64,000 bases of DNA, taken from contig CM035304.1 in the NCBI GenBank assembly GCA_002900995.3, positions 2,884,823 through 2,948,822 of the forward strand, written 5' to 3'. Below are positions 47,857 through 59,520 of the stretch, one piece after another. The translations under genes and the position numbers were made by a program. This DNA is from Ganoderma boninense (taxonomy: Eukaryota; Basidiomycota; Agaricomycetes; Polyporales; Polyporaceae). Below the pieces are notes generated by a model that did no database searches, was not told the origin of the DNA, and was given only the letters and a program-made list of their open reading frames with translations. Each line of letters opens with the position of its first letter. Position 1 is the stretch's first letter.

Positions 47857-50412
47857 CTACACCAGCCGATTGCCGCCTTTGTTGACGCTGAGCCAGATCC
47901 GATCGCCCTTGTCCAAGTCCTTGAACTGCAGATTCGTTTATGAGCGAGCGAGCGCAATGAAGGGCAGCTCCAGCACAGGAGGGCAGCGAGGGAAGACGCA
48001 CCGTGAGCTCGCGCGTGCGGTGCAGCGACTCGATCTCGTCCACGCGGTCCCGGACACCGTCGAGCAGCTCGTCGAAAGCCCTCTTCAGCGCACACCTCTT
48101 CCGCTGCATGTAGGATCAGCATTGAGTCGGGCGTTACGTCGTGGTTGATCTGCAATGAAGTGCGCTTCGTTAGCAAGAAATCGTTTGGGGAAATGGTGGA
48201 CTGACGTCGATGGCGATAATATTTTTCCGGTCGAGTTCTGCAGAGCACATTCAGGATTGAAGTGTGAAAGCGCTACGGGAAAGGGTTCGCGCACCGTCCA
48301 TGAAGTCTGCGCGCGTCATGATCTGTCGCGCCTCGTACTGCAAACAAGCAGGGTCAGAGACGAAAGACGCGAGTAACAGCGAAGACAAACATAAGGTATC
48401 CGCGGGAGCGGCAAGTCGTCCAAGTCCTCTGGCTTCGCCTCGCCCCGCTCGATCTCCCCCTTCACCCTCTCGACGTCATCCTGCCTCCGCTTCACGAACT
48501 CCCTCACAGGAGCCATGAACACGACGACCACTTCTGCTCGTCCATCACGTCATCATCGCAGTCTGGGATCAAGCCGATCTGCGAGAGCAGCCACGCCTTC
48601 TCGACAGCGAGCATGTGGCGCGCGTGTTTCACCATGTCCGACGCCTTGGTGATACGGCCCATGTACGTGAGGCGGCCGCCGACGAGGTTCACGACCTCCT
48701 CGAACGTTTCGGGGATGCGAGCGGCCGGCTCGCGTTCACGCGCATGCGCTTGGCCGCGGTGAGTGAGTCTTTGCGGGAGAGGTCATAGACGGAGACAACC
48801 TGCGTATCGGTCAGTTGCAGGCAAGGAATGAGTTGACGGGAATCCGGCCTCACATGCATCCTGCTGCCGTTTTGTCCTGCAGATGACGTGTCAACCGGGT
48901 TATGAGGAAGGGCGATCAAGAAAGAACGTACGCATGACGAAGAAGGGCCAGAAATCATCCCTAAAAAACCGAACGTTCGGTATGAGCGGCCGCGAGGAGC
49001 CTTCCAAGCGAGACTTACGTGCTGAAGACCATCGTCAAGATGCCTATTCGACAGTCAGACTGGTCATTTTTGGGGCGAGAAATGAGAGGACATACCGCTG
49101 GCAGCCCAAGCTTCGGCGCGCTGTTGGAACTGGAGAAGGATGTTCCGCCCGCCATCGTCGTGGTTGAAGAAGTGAACGTTGTTGACGATTAGGATGAGCG
49201 GTTTTCCGGTCCGACTTCGCATGGCGAAGAGCGACCTTCTCGAGCTTGTTCAGAGCTTCCCATGTGCCGTCAGTCGACCTCCAATCATCTATTTCCGAGC
49301 AGAGAGCCCCAACCGGTACTTACCCCGCTCGATATCGAGGGCTGCGCCGCCTTCGCGCGGATCTCGTCGCTGGAAGAGACCTGTCTGGGTATCCTCGTTG
49401 TACTCGTAGTTTAGCGCTTTTCCGAAGACGTAAACGGAATACTTCCAGGTCTGGGTGGGCGTCGCACATAGCGACACCCTCGGCTTGGATGGCCTGCATC
49501 GCGTCGAGGACCATGGTGGTCTTTCCTGTTCCCTATCCGTCGGATCCGGTAAGTCCGGATGCTCCACCCGCTCTGCTTGAAAAATGGGCATACCTTGGGA
49601 CCTAGCAAGACGAAATAATGTCCGACTTCCGTGCCTTGCACGATGCGGTCAATCAGATCCTGTTCTGAACGACGCAAATGCTGCGTCCAAGGCCCATCTA
49701 GGTCCCACTCGAGTCCGTCTTCCTCCTCGATCAGTGGTTGGGTGGGCTTACGAGCGGAGTGCTTCGCGAGCTCGAGGGCTGGGTCGTACCCCGGGGCAAA
49801 CGCTTGTTCTATCTATGGACGAAGGGTTAGCGAGAGGGCGACTGACCCAAGTGAAATTGACGTACCTTCCAGAGAACATTTTCTTTATACCAGGCCATGT
49901 AGACCACGCCGCCTGAGAACACTGGGCGAGACAACGGTCAGTTCCTATCCAGTTGGGAGGCGCGCAGAGTTATGAGGTGGCGGCGGGAGCATGGTTGGTG
50001 TATTGTCTCCTTTGGAAGGTCCAAATAACTTCCATCTGGCTTTCCACTTGTTCCGGTCATACAATGATAAACACTCACAGATAGCTACACCGAAGACGGT
50101 AGTAAGGATGGCATCTCTGATCCCGTTTCCTCCGCTGCCACCGCCGCCGTATCCCCCGAAGCCGATCGAGGGACCCGCAGGTGAAGCCGGGAGTTCGCCA
50201 GATACCGCCTCTGCCTGTCTCTTGCGCTGCAAGAGTTCCTCCGGGGTGTATTGGCGACGTTGTGGCGGATGATTTGTGCCGCTGGTCAAGGATCTGGAGA
50301 GCCGTGTGCGAATTTCGTGATGACGTTGCGACCACGCGGCACCGGAAGCGCGGAGGGGGATTGCCGAGCGGGCGACATTTGAGAGGCAGGGCGACGGAAA
50401 CAGTCTGTGCAT
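47857..50412 (-). pseudogene. mitochondrial-type AAA/P-loop ATPase, broken by several frameshifts
   Basis: The gene is complete from ATG (50412) to TAG (47857), with about eleven recognisable introns. The N-terminus is Arg/Ser-rich like a mitochondrial presequence, followed by a Gly-rich linker and a short hydrophobic GGVVYMAWYK segment. Walker A is GPKGTGKT, interrupted by an intron after GPK; a Walker-B-like ILIVNNVHFF follows. Later conserved segments include DDFWPFFVMR, VVSVYDLSRKDSLTAAKRM, GGRLTYMGRITKASDMVK and a C-terminal FKDLDKGDRIWLSV. It fits a basidiomycete P-loop ATPase family that I recall only loosely; the function is unknown. The frame is lost at about 49422-49427, 49205-49214, 48718-48730, 48500-48516 and 48071-48082 (mostly one-base gains). 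All introns still look spliceable, so inactivation is recent, unless these are assembly indels. Confidence 0.75.
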
Positions 50413-52020
50413 GACAAGGAGGGCGCGATGTGTCGTAAACTAGGTTCAAAGGAGCGAATTTGTACAGCAAGATGAGGGAAGAGAGGAAGAATGGGGAGGA
50501 TTAAGGTGGTGGGCCAAGTTCATGTTGCGGTGCAGTGCACGCCCGCCAAGACCGCACTGCCACATCATATCCGGCCCTCAGGCGCTTCATCCTGTTTCCC
50601 AACCACCACCATCTAGCTCACTCACCCTCGGATCTCTGCCAGGATTCGCATATCTACATGGCGATATGCATTCGAACCTACAAACAGTGATAAAATAATG
50701 CTCACAGGGCCTCAGATAAGCCCCGCTCTCCATCCTACACCTTCGACGTCATAGTTCGTAGAGACGTGTTTACCCTGGATATACGCATACTGACCCAATA
50801 TTAGCACTTATAGCAGCATGAGTCGTGCATAATAACATCTAGGAGCACAAAACGAATCATGAAAAGAGAAAGGCGCAGGTGAGTCGGCCGAGATTCGAAC
50901 CTAAGGCTTTAAAGCGCTTAATATGATCCCCACCTTCGTTTTCAAGCAAAGTTTTCTGTGAAGTTTCTCGTGACACGACTGGGAATATGAAGGGCTGTAT
51001 CATGGTGAAGTGTGTGTATTTAGCAAAATTCTCCACACCGGCCGCTAGGTGTGCTTCGTCAAGTTTCAGACAGGGAGATCTTCTGGACATCTGTTGTCGG
51101 GTATACCTGGTATCTACCGAGGCACATTGTCCCACCTGTGCCAGACTTGCTGTCCCTCAGTGAAGCGTCTGTACCATGTTGACTGCGTTAGGGATAGTAA
51201 CCGACAGGTGCGTTTTCTCTGGCACAGTTGAGCGCCTGACATACCTGATTTGGGGAACGATGTCAACACAGCCACCATTCTCGCCGCTTATGTCGGCGCG
51301 CCCACACGAACTCACTGTTTGTTTCAACCAGGATGGCCTTACTCTCACCCACACGATGTACATCTACCCTAATCTCTGAAAACACTTACTGTCAAGAGCG
51401 CGAGAATGAGTCAGAAGGAAAGATGTACACTTTGAAACCCTCAGCCCTGGTGAACTTTTTCGAAGGACCCGCTCCATGGTTGCGTTGTACGCAAGCCTGC
51501 ATTTATCATGTAGGTTGCTCCCTGGGCTTCGGAGCGATACATGCCTTGGGGAGAACATTGGCTATCGCTTCTCATAGTCCATATAGAGTTTCCTATGGCG
51601 TCTCTTGCACTGTCCTTGCCTGTTCACAATGCTGAGCGCCTATCTCACAGCATCTCTTGTTCTTTCGGTTGCCTTCACAACCAGCGACTGGACGACACTT
51701 AGTCCCCCCAGCACATGTAGATACGCCCTGTGTCACTGCCTTGCATCTGCACCTTGCACTTTCGACTCCGACAACGAGTAGTCCTAGTTCGGAGCAGCGA
51801 GGACCTCCGTACCAATGCCATGCTGAGCTTTCGCCATATAGGTCAGTGGACCATTGTGCTCAACGTTGCCATGAATGCCTCACCGCCTCACGCTTCTGAG
51901 TATTTAGAGCTGCAACAGACCTTCACTCTTCATCTCGTTCAAAAACCCGGCAGCTCGCTACTCTACTATACCATATTACCCGTCTGACCTAGCACTCCAC
52001 CCTCATTCCTCTCCACAGCC
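50413..52020. other. intergenic, no recognisable gene
   Basis: Promoter side of the ATPase pseudogene and upstream flank of cyclin copy 3. The minus strand at about 50885-50912 carries a tRNA T-arm-like GGTTCGAATC, but no matching acceptor 5' strand or D-arm is found nearby. Open frames at 51.0-51.9 kb have no recognisable family. Confidence 0.4.
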
Positions 52021-52761
52021 ATGAGCCACCCTGCAGAAGACAAGACAGTATGCCTTATACTATCGTGCTTAAAATTCACTGACCGATTGGAGTATTTATA
52101 CGCGTAGGTCAGCGATCCGTACTACGGTCACCGAGACTTCGCCAAGCTCTGCGCGCGATTCCTAGCGCACCTCTTCCCGTGCCCCAGCCCCCCTCCTCCT
52201 ACCGGCTCCCCCTTTGATGACTCGTTCATTCCGCTCGCTAAGTTTATCGCATACATGCAGCACCGATCGCGCTCGGGCGAGAGCACTGTGTTCGCGGCGC
52301 TGTACCTCCTGCAGCGCCTCAAGTGCCACTTGCCCGCCGCGATAGGCACACATTGGACGGCAGGCCACCGCCTGTTCCTCGCTGCGCTTCGCATCGCGTC
52401 TGGGTACCAGTGGCAGGCGGCCTACTGGGTAGACGTCAGCGGAGGGAAGTTCCGCCCCGACGAAGTCGATGGTGCGGAGCGCGACCTCCGTGGCTTCCTC
52501 AACGACGACGTCGCGATCGACCGCGCCGCCCTGAGGAAATTCGACAAGAGGGTGCGCCGCGACTTCGCCGGACCGGTCCCCTACCCCGACTACACCAACG
52601 CCAAAGTGTATACATCCTCATCCTCAGAGCATGGACGGCCTCGGGCTTCACGCTACGCTGCCGGCAGGAGGGCCGTCCGTTCTAGCAGAGTCCTTGGCAT
52701 TCGCACTGAGGCATTGTCCGCAATCCCTGAGAATGCGCCGGTCATACCGGTCGCATGCTAG
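52021..52761 (+). CDS. divergent PHO80/PCL-like cyclin (copy 3)
   Basis: Two exons (52021-52047 and 52108-52761) with a 60-nt intron (CTGAC branch site) encode 226 aa starting MSHPAEDKT. Exon 2 opens with VSDPYYGHRDFAKLCARF, then PLAKFIAYMQHRS and VFAALYLLQRLKC, which clearly match cyclin copy 2. The second half of the cyclin box has drifted: the YSNKSW and QMEREMCSYLEW segments of copy 2 correspond here to YWVDVSGGKF and GAERDLRGFLNDD, so residues expected to contact the kinase are lost. KFDKRVRRDFAGPVPYP again matches copy 2 (KEFEAKVRRDFKGHGPYP). The Pro-rich tail is replaced by a short basic C-terminus. The frame is intact, so it may be a pseudocyclin that still folds or one decaying under relaxed constraint. 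Confidence 0.72.
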
Positions 52762-54002
52762 TGCTAGGAAAATGCCGGGGCCTCCTAAGGTGCCGCAACC
52801 TGGTCTCATCTATGCCAGAGCGCTGCCACCTGTGTGGTAGACCTACGGGCAGCTGCCCTCCTGCGGTATCGCAGTCGCTCTCATCTGACTCATATGGTCT
52901 CTCTGGCCATGACACCTCGATCCTTTCATCTTTTTCCTCGTTTCCTAAGGCTTATTGGTATCCTGTGATCTTGTACTCGATGTAGTAGTCCCGCTGAGCC
53001 TTGCCCACGCTCCTTGTTTGTACTTGGACAATGTTTGCTAGTTGTACCGTACTCTGTAGAATCGGACTCGTTTATGGTGGCTTGCTGTATAAGACATTCT
53101 CGTCAGAAATGCGTCTCTCTTATACCCGCCAGATAGGTAAAACTCTTGTTTCACGAAGACGGTCCGGCCCGGAGTCCGGTGGTGGGGGAACTTGAAGGCT
53201 TCTTCCTCAAACGGTTTTCTCTTTGTTGGCATCCACTGTCACATGCGGCAGCCCACAGTCGCGCTGTGCCTGCTTCCTTAGAATCCGTCGCTACGGTACA
53301 CGCAGTTCATCTGCAGCAGCTACCCTGGGCCTCACTATTCTCATGGTCAAACATATACTACTGCGGACACAAGGCGTATGTTCAGGGCACCCTTCCAATC
53401 TCGGCGCGAGCCTGGGCCCGTTCGATGGGAACCTTGTATTTCGATCCCATGCGGCTGCTTCAGCAGCTCTCGTCATGCCAATGCCTCCTTTGTATACGCA
53501 GTCGTTCTGGATGGAGGGCCAGTCGACTGCTGCGACCATGCGATGGTGCTACAGCAACTGCAGCGTGCGTGTTGAACTGGAGGGTCGCAGTAAGTAAATC
53601 AGGTCCACTGGAGCAGGTAAGTTAGGTTCAATAGAGAAGGTAAGTTGAGTGCAATAGAGAAATTAAGTTAAGTTCATCCAGAGAGGCTGCCGCGCGGCAT
53701 ATATTTGCTTGCGGCAGAGTTCTCCTGGGGTACAGTCGTTCCTCCCTCCCCGCCATGCATCGCGGCGCCAGCAACCCTGCCCCCAGTGTCAAGCCTCTCG
53801 CCGTCGCCGAGCTCAGTCTGGCGACTGCTCACTTGGAGGGTGGGTATTCCAACACACGCCGGTCGTGCCTCGCTACAAAACCACTTATGAGCCTCAATAC
53901 ACCAGCGAATTCCCACAAAGACCGGGGGACCCATTGCGACCGTCACATCGACGATCTGCCCAACATGAAAACCTTGTCCCTGGGCAATTCAGACGTGACT
54001 GA
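52762..54002. other. cyclin 3' flank and decayed sequence
   Basis: No gene can be named with confidence. Plus-strand frames at 53223-53597 and 53705-54002 look partly protein-like and may be upstream pieces of the RNase H1 N-terminal-domain relic that follows, but frame changes prevent a single coding model. A short imperfect tandem repeat lies at 53611-53680. Confidence 0.4.
53611..53680 (+). repeat. imperfect 23-bp tandem repeat
   Basis: About three units of the form GGTAAGTTAGGTTCAATAGAGAA follow one another, each slightly changed. The unit contains the GTAAGT word that recurs in the gene-poor parts of the window. Confidence 0.6.
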
Positions 54003-54638
54003 TCAGGGTGCATCGGGGCCACCCGACCCGAGACTGTCGATCCCGCAGAGAAGAACCTCCCCGTCTCGCAGACTGTTGTGCACATCAATGTCTACATCTC
54101 GGAGGCTCCTCTGGTGGGAAGCGCGCGAATCATTCACAAGGTGCCTACCACGACTTCAGAAACTTGTCCGATAGCCACTCAGGTCGTGCACACCATGGAC
54201 CATCCCGGTGGGGTGCTCGGCTTTTCTGTCGTGTGTACTGTTGGCAAGGAGTCCGTGAAGCCTGAGGCTGATTTTGCTACTACTCAGTCGCCTCAAATGC
54301 AGCATGGCCCCACTGACAACGTCCCAAGTCCGAAATCAGTGGTAAATGAAGAAGGTTCGTCCAGCATTGGCCCCGACGAGACTCATGTGTGCTGATAGAA
54401 ACCGAACTTGGTTCTCGAAGATGAACACATAGCTCCTCAAAACCCACGACACAAGGGCAAGTGGTATGTAGTGACCCGGGGACTTCGTGTAGGAGTGTGG
54501 TCAAGTTGGACGGAGATGGCGCCATATGTGACTCGTGTTCGGGGGAACTGTCACCAGTCCTTTGAGGTGCGGGAGGAGGCATTGGCCTATTACTATGGCG
54601 CCAAAGAGCGAAACCTCGTCGCAGTCATAAAAAAGTAG
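54003..54638 (+). pseudogene. gene relic with RNase H1 N-terminal (hybrid-binding) domain
   Basis: The 3' segment (54408-54638) encodes a full RNase H1 N-terminal / caulimovirus-VI-type domain: GKWYVVTRGLRVGVWSSW, then a middle helix and FEVREEALAYYYG, with the conserved Tyr, Gly-x-x-x-G-x-W and Phe/Ala positions. In RNase H1 this small domain binds RNA-DNA hybrids and double-stranded RNA; many Agaricomycete proteins carry it without a nuclease. Upstream, a frame at 54003-54395 ending ...GPDETHVC is closed by TGA and TAG just before the domain, and earlier coding-like sequence is in other frames. No catalytic RNase H domain follows. It is either a broken gene or one whose intron I could not place. 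Confidence 0.55.
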
Positions 54639-57431
54639 ACACTGAAGCTGACGACAATCGTCGTGCATTGTGGTGTACACTTCGTATACATGTGTGTTCA
54701 AATTTAGCCAGCGTCAGCCGCATGGACGAGACATGATGCGCGTGTTTCATGAGCGACGGTGGTTGCAGGGTACTGAGTCATGCCTGGGCTTGACGATTGG
54801 GCAGCATATGTCGGACGAGGTCGACAGGGTCAGTCAAAAAAAGGACGTACCCTCATTCTTCGAAGAAATACCGGTAGCTTGCTGGAGTACCCGTGGTGAC
54901 CGGAGACTGCTTGAGAACATTTTGACGCTCGGCGATGTTGCCGGTCTCTGAAATCCTTGTAAGTCGTTTGAATCAGCAGCTTCAAGGCGCCAATGATGTA
55001 GCTTAAGGCGAACCACATTACATCAATGATACTGATGAAAATTCTTCAGGGGTTCCTTTCTTCTGTCCTGCCAGCAGGGCATGGTGACGCCCAGCCGTGC
55101 GTCAACCGAATGACTTCTTCCGATCGCAGAGCGTGAGATCGATTCCTCGCTGCGAATGTCTCCAGACCGCCGGTGTGATTGACGGAGGCATTGAACCACA
55201 CACCAACGACCAGTTTTTCATCAGATGCATATGGCACCGGCTGTAGCGGCATTACGACTATGGCTCGCGCTGCGCTGGTGGTCATAGTCGAGCGTTCAGT
55301 ATGGAGGAAGGACGATACCCCGAAAGAAACACCTGTGAAATAGCAGGCGCACAGTAAGTTAAGTTCCCCCCGTACAATCACCCTGGGGTGCAATGCGGCT
55401 CGCTCACCTTATAGCTTCTTCGTTAATCAGAACCGCTCACCACACCCTGAGGCTGAGCCCTGCAAAACGTCCAGTCCTCGTTGCAACGTCGAAGCCGGGC
55501 ATTCCTCTCGCTTCGCTTCATCCCATTGCAGCCCCGCCAAGGTTCAGGTTACGGCACCGACAGTATGGTGGGAGTCCGCCCAGCAGCGGAGCTCGAGAAC
55601 CCGCAACACGTTGTGCCAGGCTCCTGTGCAAGGCTTGCGAGCTTCTCCCGGTCGCCCTATCGCCTCACCTCGAGTATGTCGCTGAGAGGCCGGGGCGAAA
55701 AGAGGCTTAGGAAGGCCCTTGCGAGTCGGAACATCGCGAAGTTCGTGCTAGGCACGCACAAGTCGAACGACCATCCATGCCCGTTCGCGCCGGCGCAGTA
55801 GGTGAGGACTGCGTTCTATGTCTCGCTGATCTGTGCGTGGATTGGGTTTAGGCGTTATCCCACAAGAAGTCCAGGCATGGCGCGCCGGCGTGTCTGAATG
55901 CCAGCGTAGGTTCCCTGGTATGCAGCACCATGCACAAGTCTAGAATAATGGAAACATCGCTCGGTGCGGCGTCCCAGGAGGGGCATGGTCCCGCACCATG
56001 AGGCATCCACATTTACGTAGCTCTCGGGACGTATACGTCAGACCATATCACGAGCACGAGGCTCGCTTCGCCGAGATGTTGCGTCCAGGACACTGGATAG
56101 GCTCTACCACCTCGAGCGCGCGGGCCCGGTCACCGAGTCCGCCGCCTCCCGTTCTGTCCAGGAGCCAAGAGAGAGGCGGTTGACAGACATATACAGATAT
56201 TTGGATATTCCGAACTCCAGGTGATGGATAGGAAGCGAAATCTCCAAAGCTAGCAATTCGCCGTCTCGTACTCATGGAGTGATCGTCGGCTCTAGAGGGA
56301 TAGCGCCGCGGCCGTGCGGAAGACAACGGGATAGGAGGTAGATGGACCACAGGGACCTACACAAATTCTACAACGGCATCAAATCTGCGAGAGGTCCATG
56401 GACCAAGGCCATTGTCCCGCGGACCGATGCTCACGCCACAACCGCTGAGGCGGTCGGAGGAAAGAAGTGTGGCTGGCTCCGCGCCCGGTCGGACGCCGAA
56501 CGTCTCGGGCCTGAACGTCCCCATCGGACGCGCCGCATCCATTGCTTCCCTTCCTTATCATCGGCCAGACATACTGAACGCCTTTCGTGGTCGGAGAGTA
56601 GCAGGCCCGGTGAGCCACATCTATCTTAAACGCATTGAATGGCGAACGTCCTCGAAATTAGCGGCGCTGTAAGGACAAGTTGCGCACGATTGTATGTCAT
56701 GCGGCAACTTCTCCTTGCAGACAGCACGTGGCGTACGTTGAAGTTGAACTCGGAGCATAAGCCTCCGAAATGCTCGCGCTCTAAGTTTTTGACAAGGTGA
56801 GCCCTTGGCGTGGCGTCACGCTCGACGCTGGATGACCCTGCAGAGCTCAGTGGGGTTGAGAAGGCATGCCTTGTGCTTGCTCAACCCCAGCGTCCCAGTA
56901 AAGTAAGGGAGTCGACTTCTGATGTTCTGGCTCATGTCAATAGGAGAAACGTGGGACAGACAGACAAATGGAAAAGCTCGTGGCCGCGCCGCGCGCCCGC
57001 TTCGCTGCAGCGCCGTCAGAGCCACTGTCCCCAGCATGCTCTATCCGTCGTAGCACGCGCCCCGGCGGCACGCTGGACTCCTAGCATGATGGCGTAGGTG
57101 GAACGGACTTCTTTCAATTATCACCGATCGACAGGGTCTCGACCAGTGCTCATCGGATACAAGGAGATGAAGTGTGGATAGACTTTCGAGCCAGCTCGTG
57201 GGCACCACCCAACGCAATCACGTCGGGCGGCGGGCGGCGCGTGTGGATGTGTGGAGTCTCATCCTCATCGATAATACTGCATCTATCGTTGACGAAACGT
57301 TTCGTGCAGCAGGAACCTAACTTCCTGAGCTGGAACAGGAGCCTCCGCGACGGTCGGAGCAAGTGTCGCAATACTGAATGCTTTACAACGGATCTAAATC
57401 ACGCACATCTTTCTGCAATGATGCAGGGCCG
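54639..57431. other. intergenic, no recognisable gene
   Basis: Several open frames of 60-115 codons are present on both strands (for example 55046-55393 minus and 55481-55801 plus), none with a recognisable domain or convincing splice structure. The last part is the 3' flank of the GNAT gene. Confidence 0.4.
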
Positions 57432-59520
57432 CTACTCGGCGGGAGAAGGAGCATCGAACCTCCGGTAAAACACCCAGGCGTCCACGAACTCTTCTCCGCT
57501 GCCATCTGCCTTGTTGAGCCGTCCGGCGCGCGGGATGCGGCCAGCTTTCTCGAAGTTGAGTGCTTCCCATAATCTAGTGGCAGGCATCCAGTCAGCTCGC
57601 GCGTACGAACGGAAAGGAGCCGCGTACTTGACGCTTGCAGTGTTGTTGACGTAGACGAGGTTAAACACGCTCGCCTCGTATCCTAGGCGGGGCCCATAGT
57701 GGAGGAACGAACGAGCAAGGACAGCACCGACACCTCTGCCGCGTTGAGTTGGCGGGACGAGGAATCCGGCATTACAGATCTGTAGTAAGAAAATGTGAGT
57801 ATCTGAACTTCGCAAGTTGGATAGACTTCGGCCCTCTGGCGATCCTGGCCGCCGTAATATCTGAATATCGCCTGCACCTACAATACTCAATGCCAGTCGC
57901 GACACAGTGTGTTAGACAGAGGTGCCACGAAGAGCCGCCCTACAGTGGGGCATCGCCGTTCTCTCGCATGACCATATATGCATCCCTTGCAGCGAACAAG
58001 TCGCTTGTGATAGGATCTCGAGCCATCCGAAGTCACTGCAGGGCAGGAGAGGGACCTCGAACCAACACCCAGAACGCTGTGGCCTAGGAATCTCATCCTC
58101 TAACACATTGGCATCGCATGAATCATTTGCCTGTCCCAGTGTCCGAGAAGTCACCTTCCGAGCCGGTGGCACCAGTAGTAGTCATGCACATCTCGTCCGA
58201 GTATTTGAAACACGATAGCCCGAGATAAGATTGGCAGCCCCATACATGGACTTTTACTTCGTGATGAGATATAAGCCATTTGCATCCTCATCAATCGCAC
58301 AAGGATGGCGGGTAAGCCTTGCCATCATTGACGCGATGCCAATTCCTACATCTGTGCCATCCGAGGGCGCCATAATATCACGCGACTTGAACGCGACCAC
58401 AACCTAGTTTTGCCCGTCCCAGCTCTCTACGCCGTGCTGTGTAGCATGCGCTCAGAATGGCATACTGCGTGAACCTGCAGTGCGTTGGTCTTTGCCCTTC
58501 CTCAAACCAACCTCCACGCGATCGACTACATCAGCCCCGGGCAACATGGACGATCCCTGTTCAAGCGGACCCAGGGACGGTCTATGTTACCTGTGGACGT
58601 GTCTCCTCGGGCTGCCGACACCTATTTCAGTGTCACGGGCAACGTGGGGAGGTCTCCGAGTTCACGCAGATCGAAAGACCCAAGATTGTCTCTGAGATGT
58701 TCCTCTGGAACCACTCTACTTCTGAATACCAAGAACTGGGGCTCGAAGGTGCTCTATGGTATCTCAAACAGCAAACGCCTTGCCTCAGTTCTAGAACACG
58801 GAGATCGTCCACTCCCCCGCGAGGAAGATACACTGATACCCACGCAATCAGTCCGTCACTACCAATCGCACACATCTCCGTCTTCCGCTGGGGCAACGGA
58901 GCGTGGACGCAGGAATAAAGAAACGCGATTAAGAAAGGATTGCACTCACGTGTGATGACCGTCCAGGGTAATTGGGCTTCACCTGTAGACCAGCCACTCA
59001 GTAAGGCTTCCTGCGATCCACGATCCACGACCATCCGGAGCGCTCTAGCTCAAGCCTTCCCGCACGGGCTGGCACGAGCGCAATACGGGGAGATCACGAC
59101 CAGAAATACGGAGGTACTCACGTAGTAGCATCCTGCGATAGACTCTTCCCAAGACCGACCGGCAACCGCCTCCGCAAGTCCTGCGTCGAATACTGCTCCG
59201 TCCTGCTGCGGCTCGTCTCCTTCTTTCCCCAGAACTGCAATCAGGACATCTTTGGCGAAGTAGTACGCGTCGAAGGATGCGCGAGTGTACTCCTCCCCTG
59301 CGAGGATCTCTTGAGGATAGGTCTGGCCGCGTTCAAGTTCGTCCGCGAACGTCTTGTGGATGTAGTCGACCAGTCCAGGGAATGCCTCAGCGGCCTCCAG
59401 AGTCAGATGGTGAATTGTCAAGCTGGACGGGGTGTCGAGGCGCTTCGACTTGAGATGCCATGTGGTGGACGGAAGAAAGATGGTGTTGGTTGGTGTGGTG
59501 ATGGCTCCGTAGGCGGACAT
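57432..59520 (-). CDS. GNAT-family N-acetyltransferase with one very long intron
   Basis: Four exons join in frame to 241 aa: 59520-59122, 58982-58950, 57779-57628 and 57573-57432. Exon 2 is only 33 nt and encodes VKPNYPGRSSH; it is identified because the joined sequence GCYY-VKPNYPGRSSH-ICNAGF agrees, from memory, with fungal GNAT homologues. The acetyl-CoA loop is VPPTQRGRGVG (about residues 152-162), followed by VYVNNTASVKLWEALNFEKAG, which contains the typical Asn and the aromatic after the second binding strand. It should transfer acetyl from acetyl-CoA to a small amine or protein; the substrate is unknown. Introns are 139, 1170 and 54 nt. The 1170-nt intron is far outside the local norm and probably carries an insertion. 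Confidence 0.82.
57780..58949 (-). other. 1.17-kb intron of the GNAT gene, probably enlarged by an insertion
   Basis: The donor GTGAGT (from 58949) and acceptor TTCTTACTACAG (to 57780) are both canonical. Every other intron I can place in intact genes here is 49-139 nt. The interior has a plus-strand open frame at 58457-58918 of unknown kind, opposite to the gene. No terminal repeats or target duplication are obvious. Confidence 0.6.

Noticed and set aside
50881..50960. Possible tRNA on the minus strand (GGTTCGAATC T-arm-like motif)
   Set aside because: The expected complementary acceptor strand and a D-arm could not be found at a plausible distance; at best a degenerate relic.
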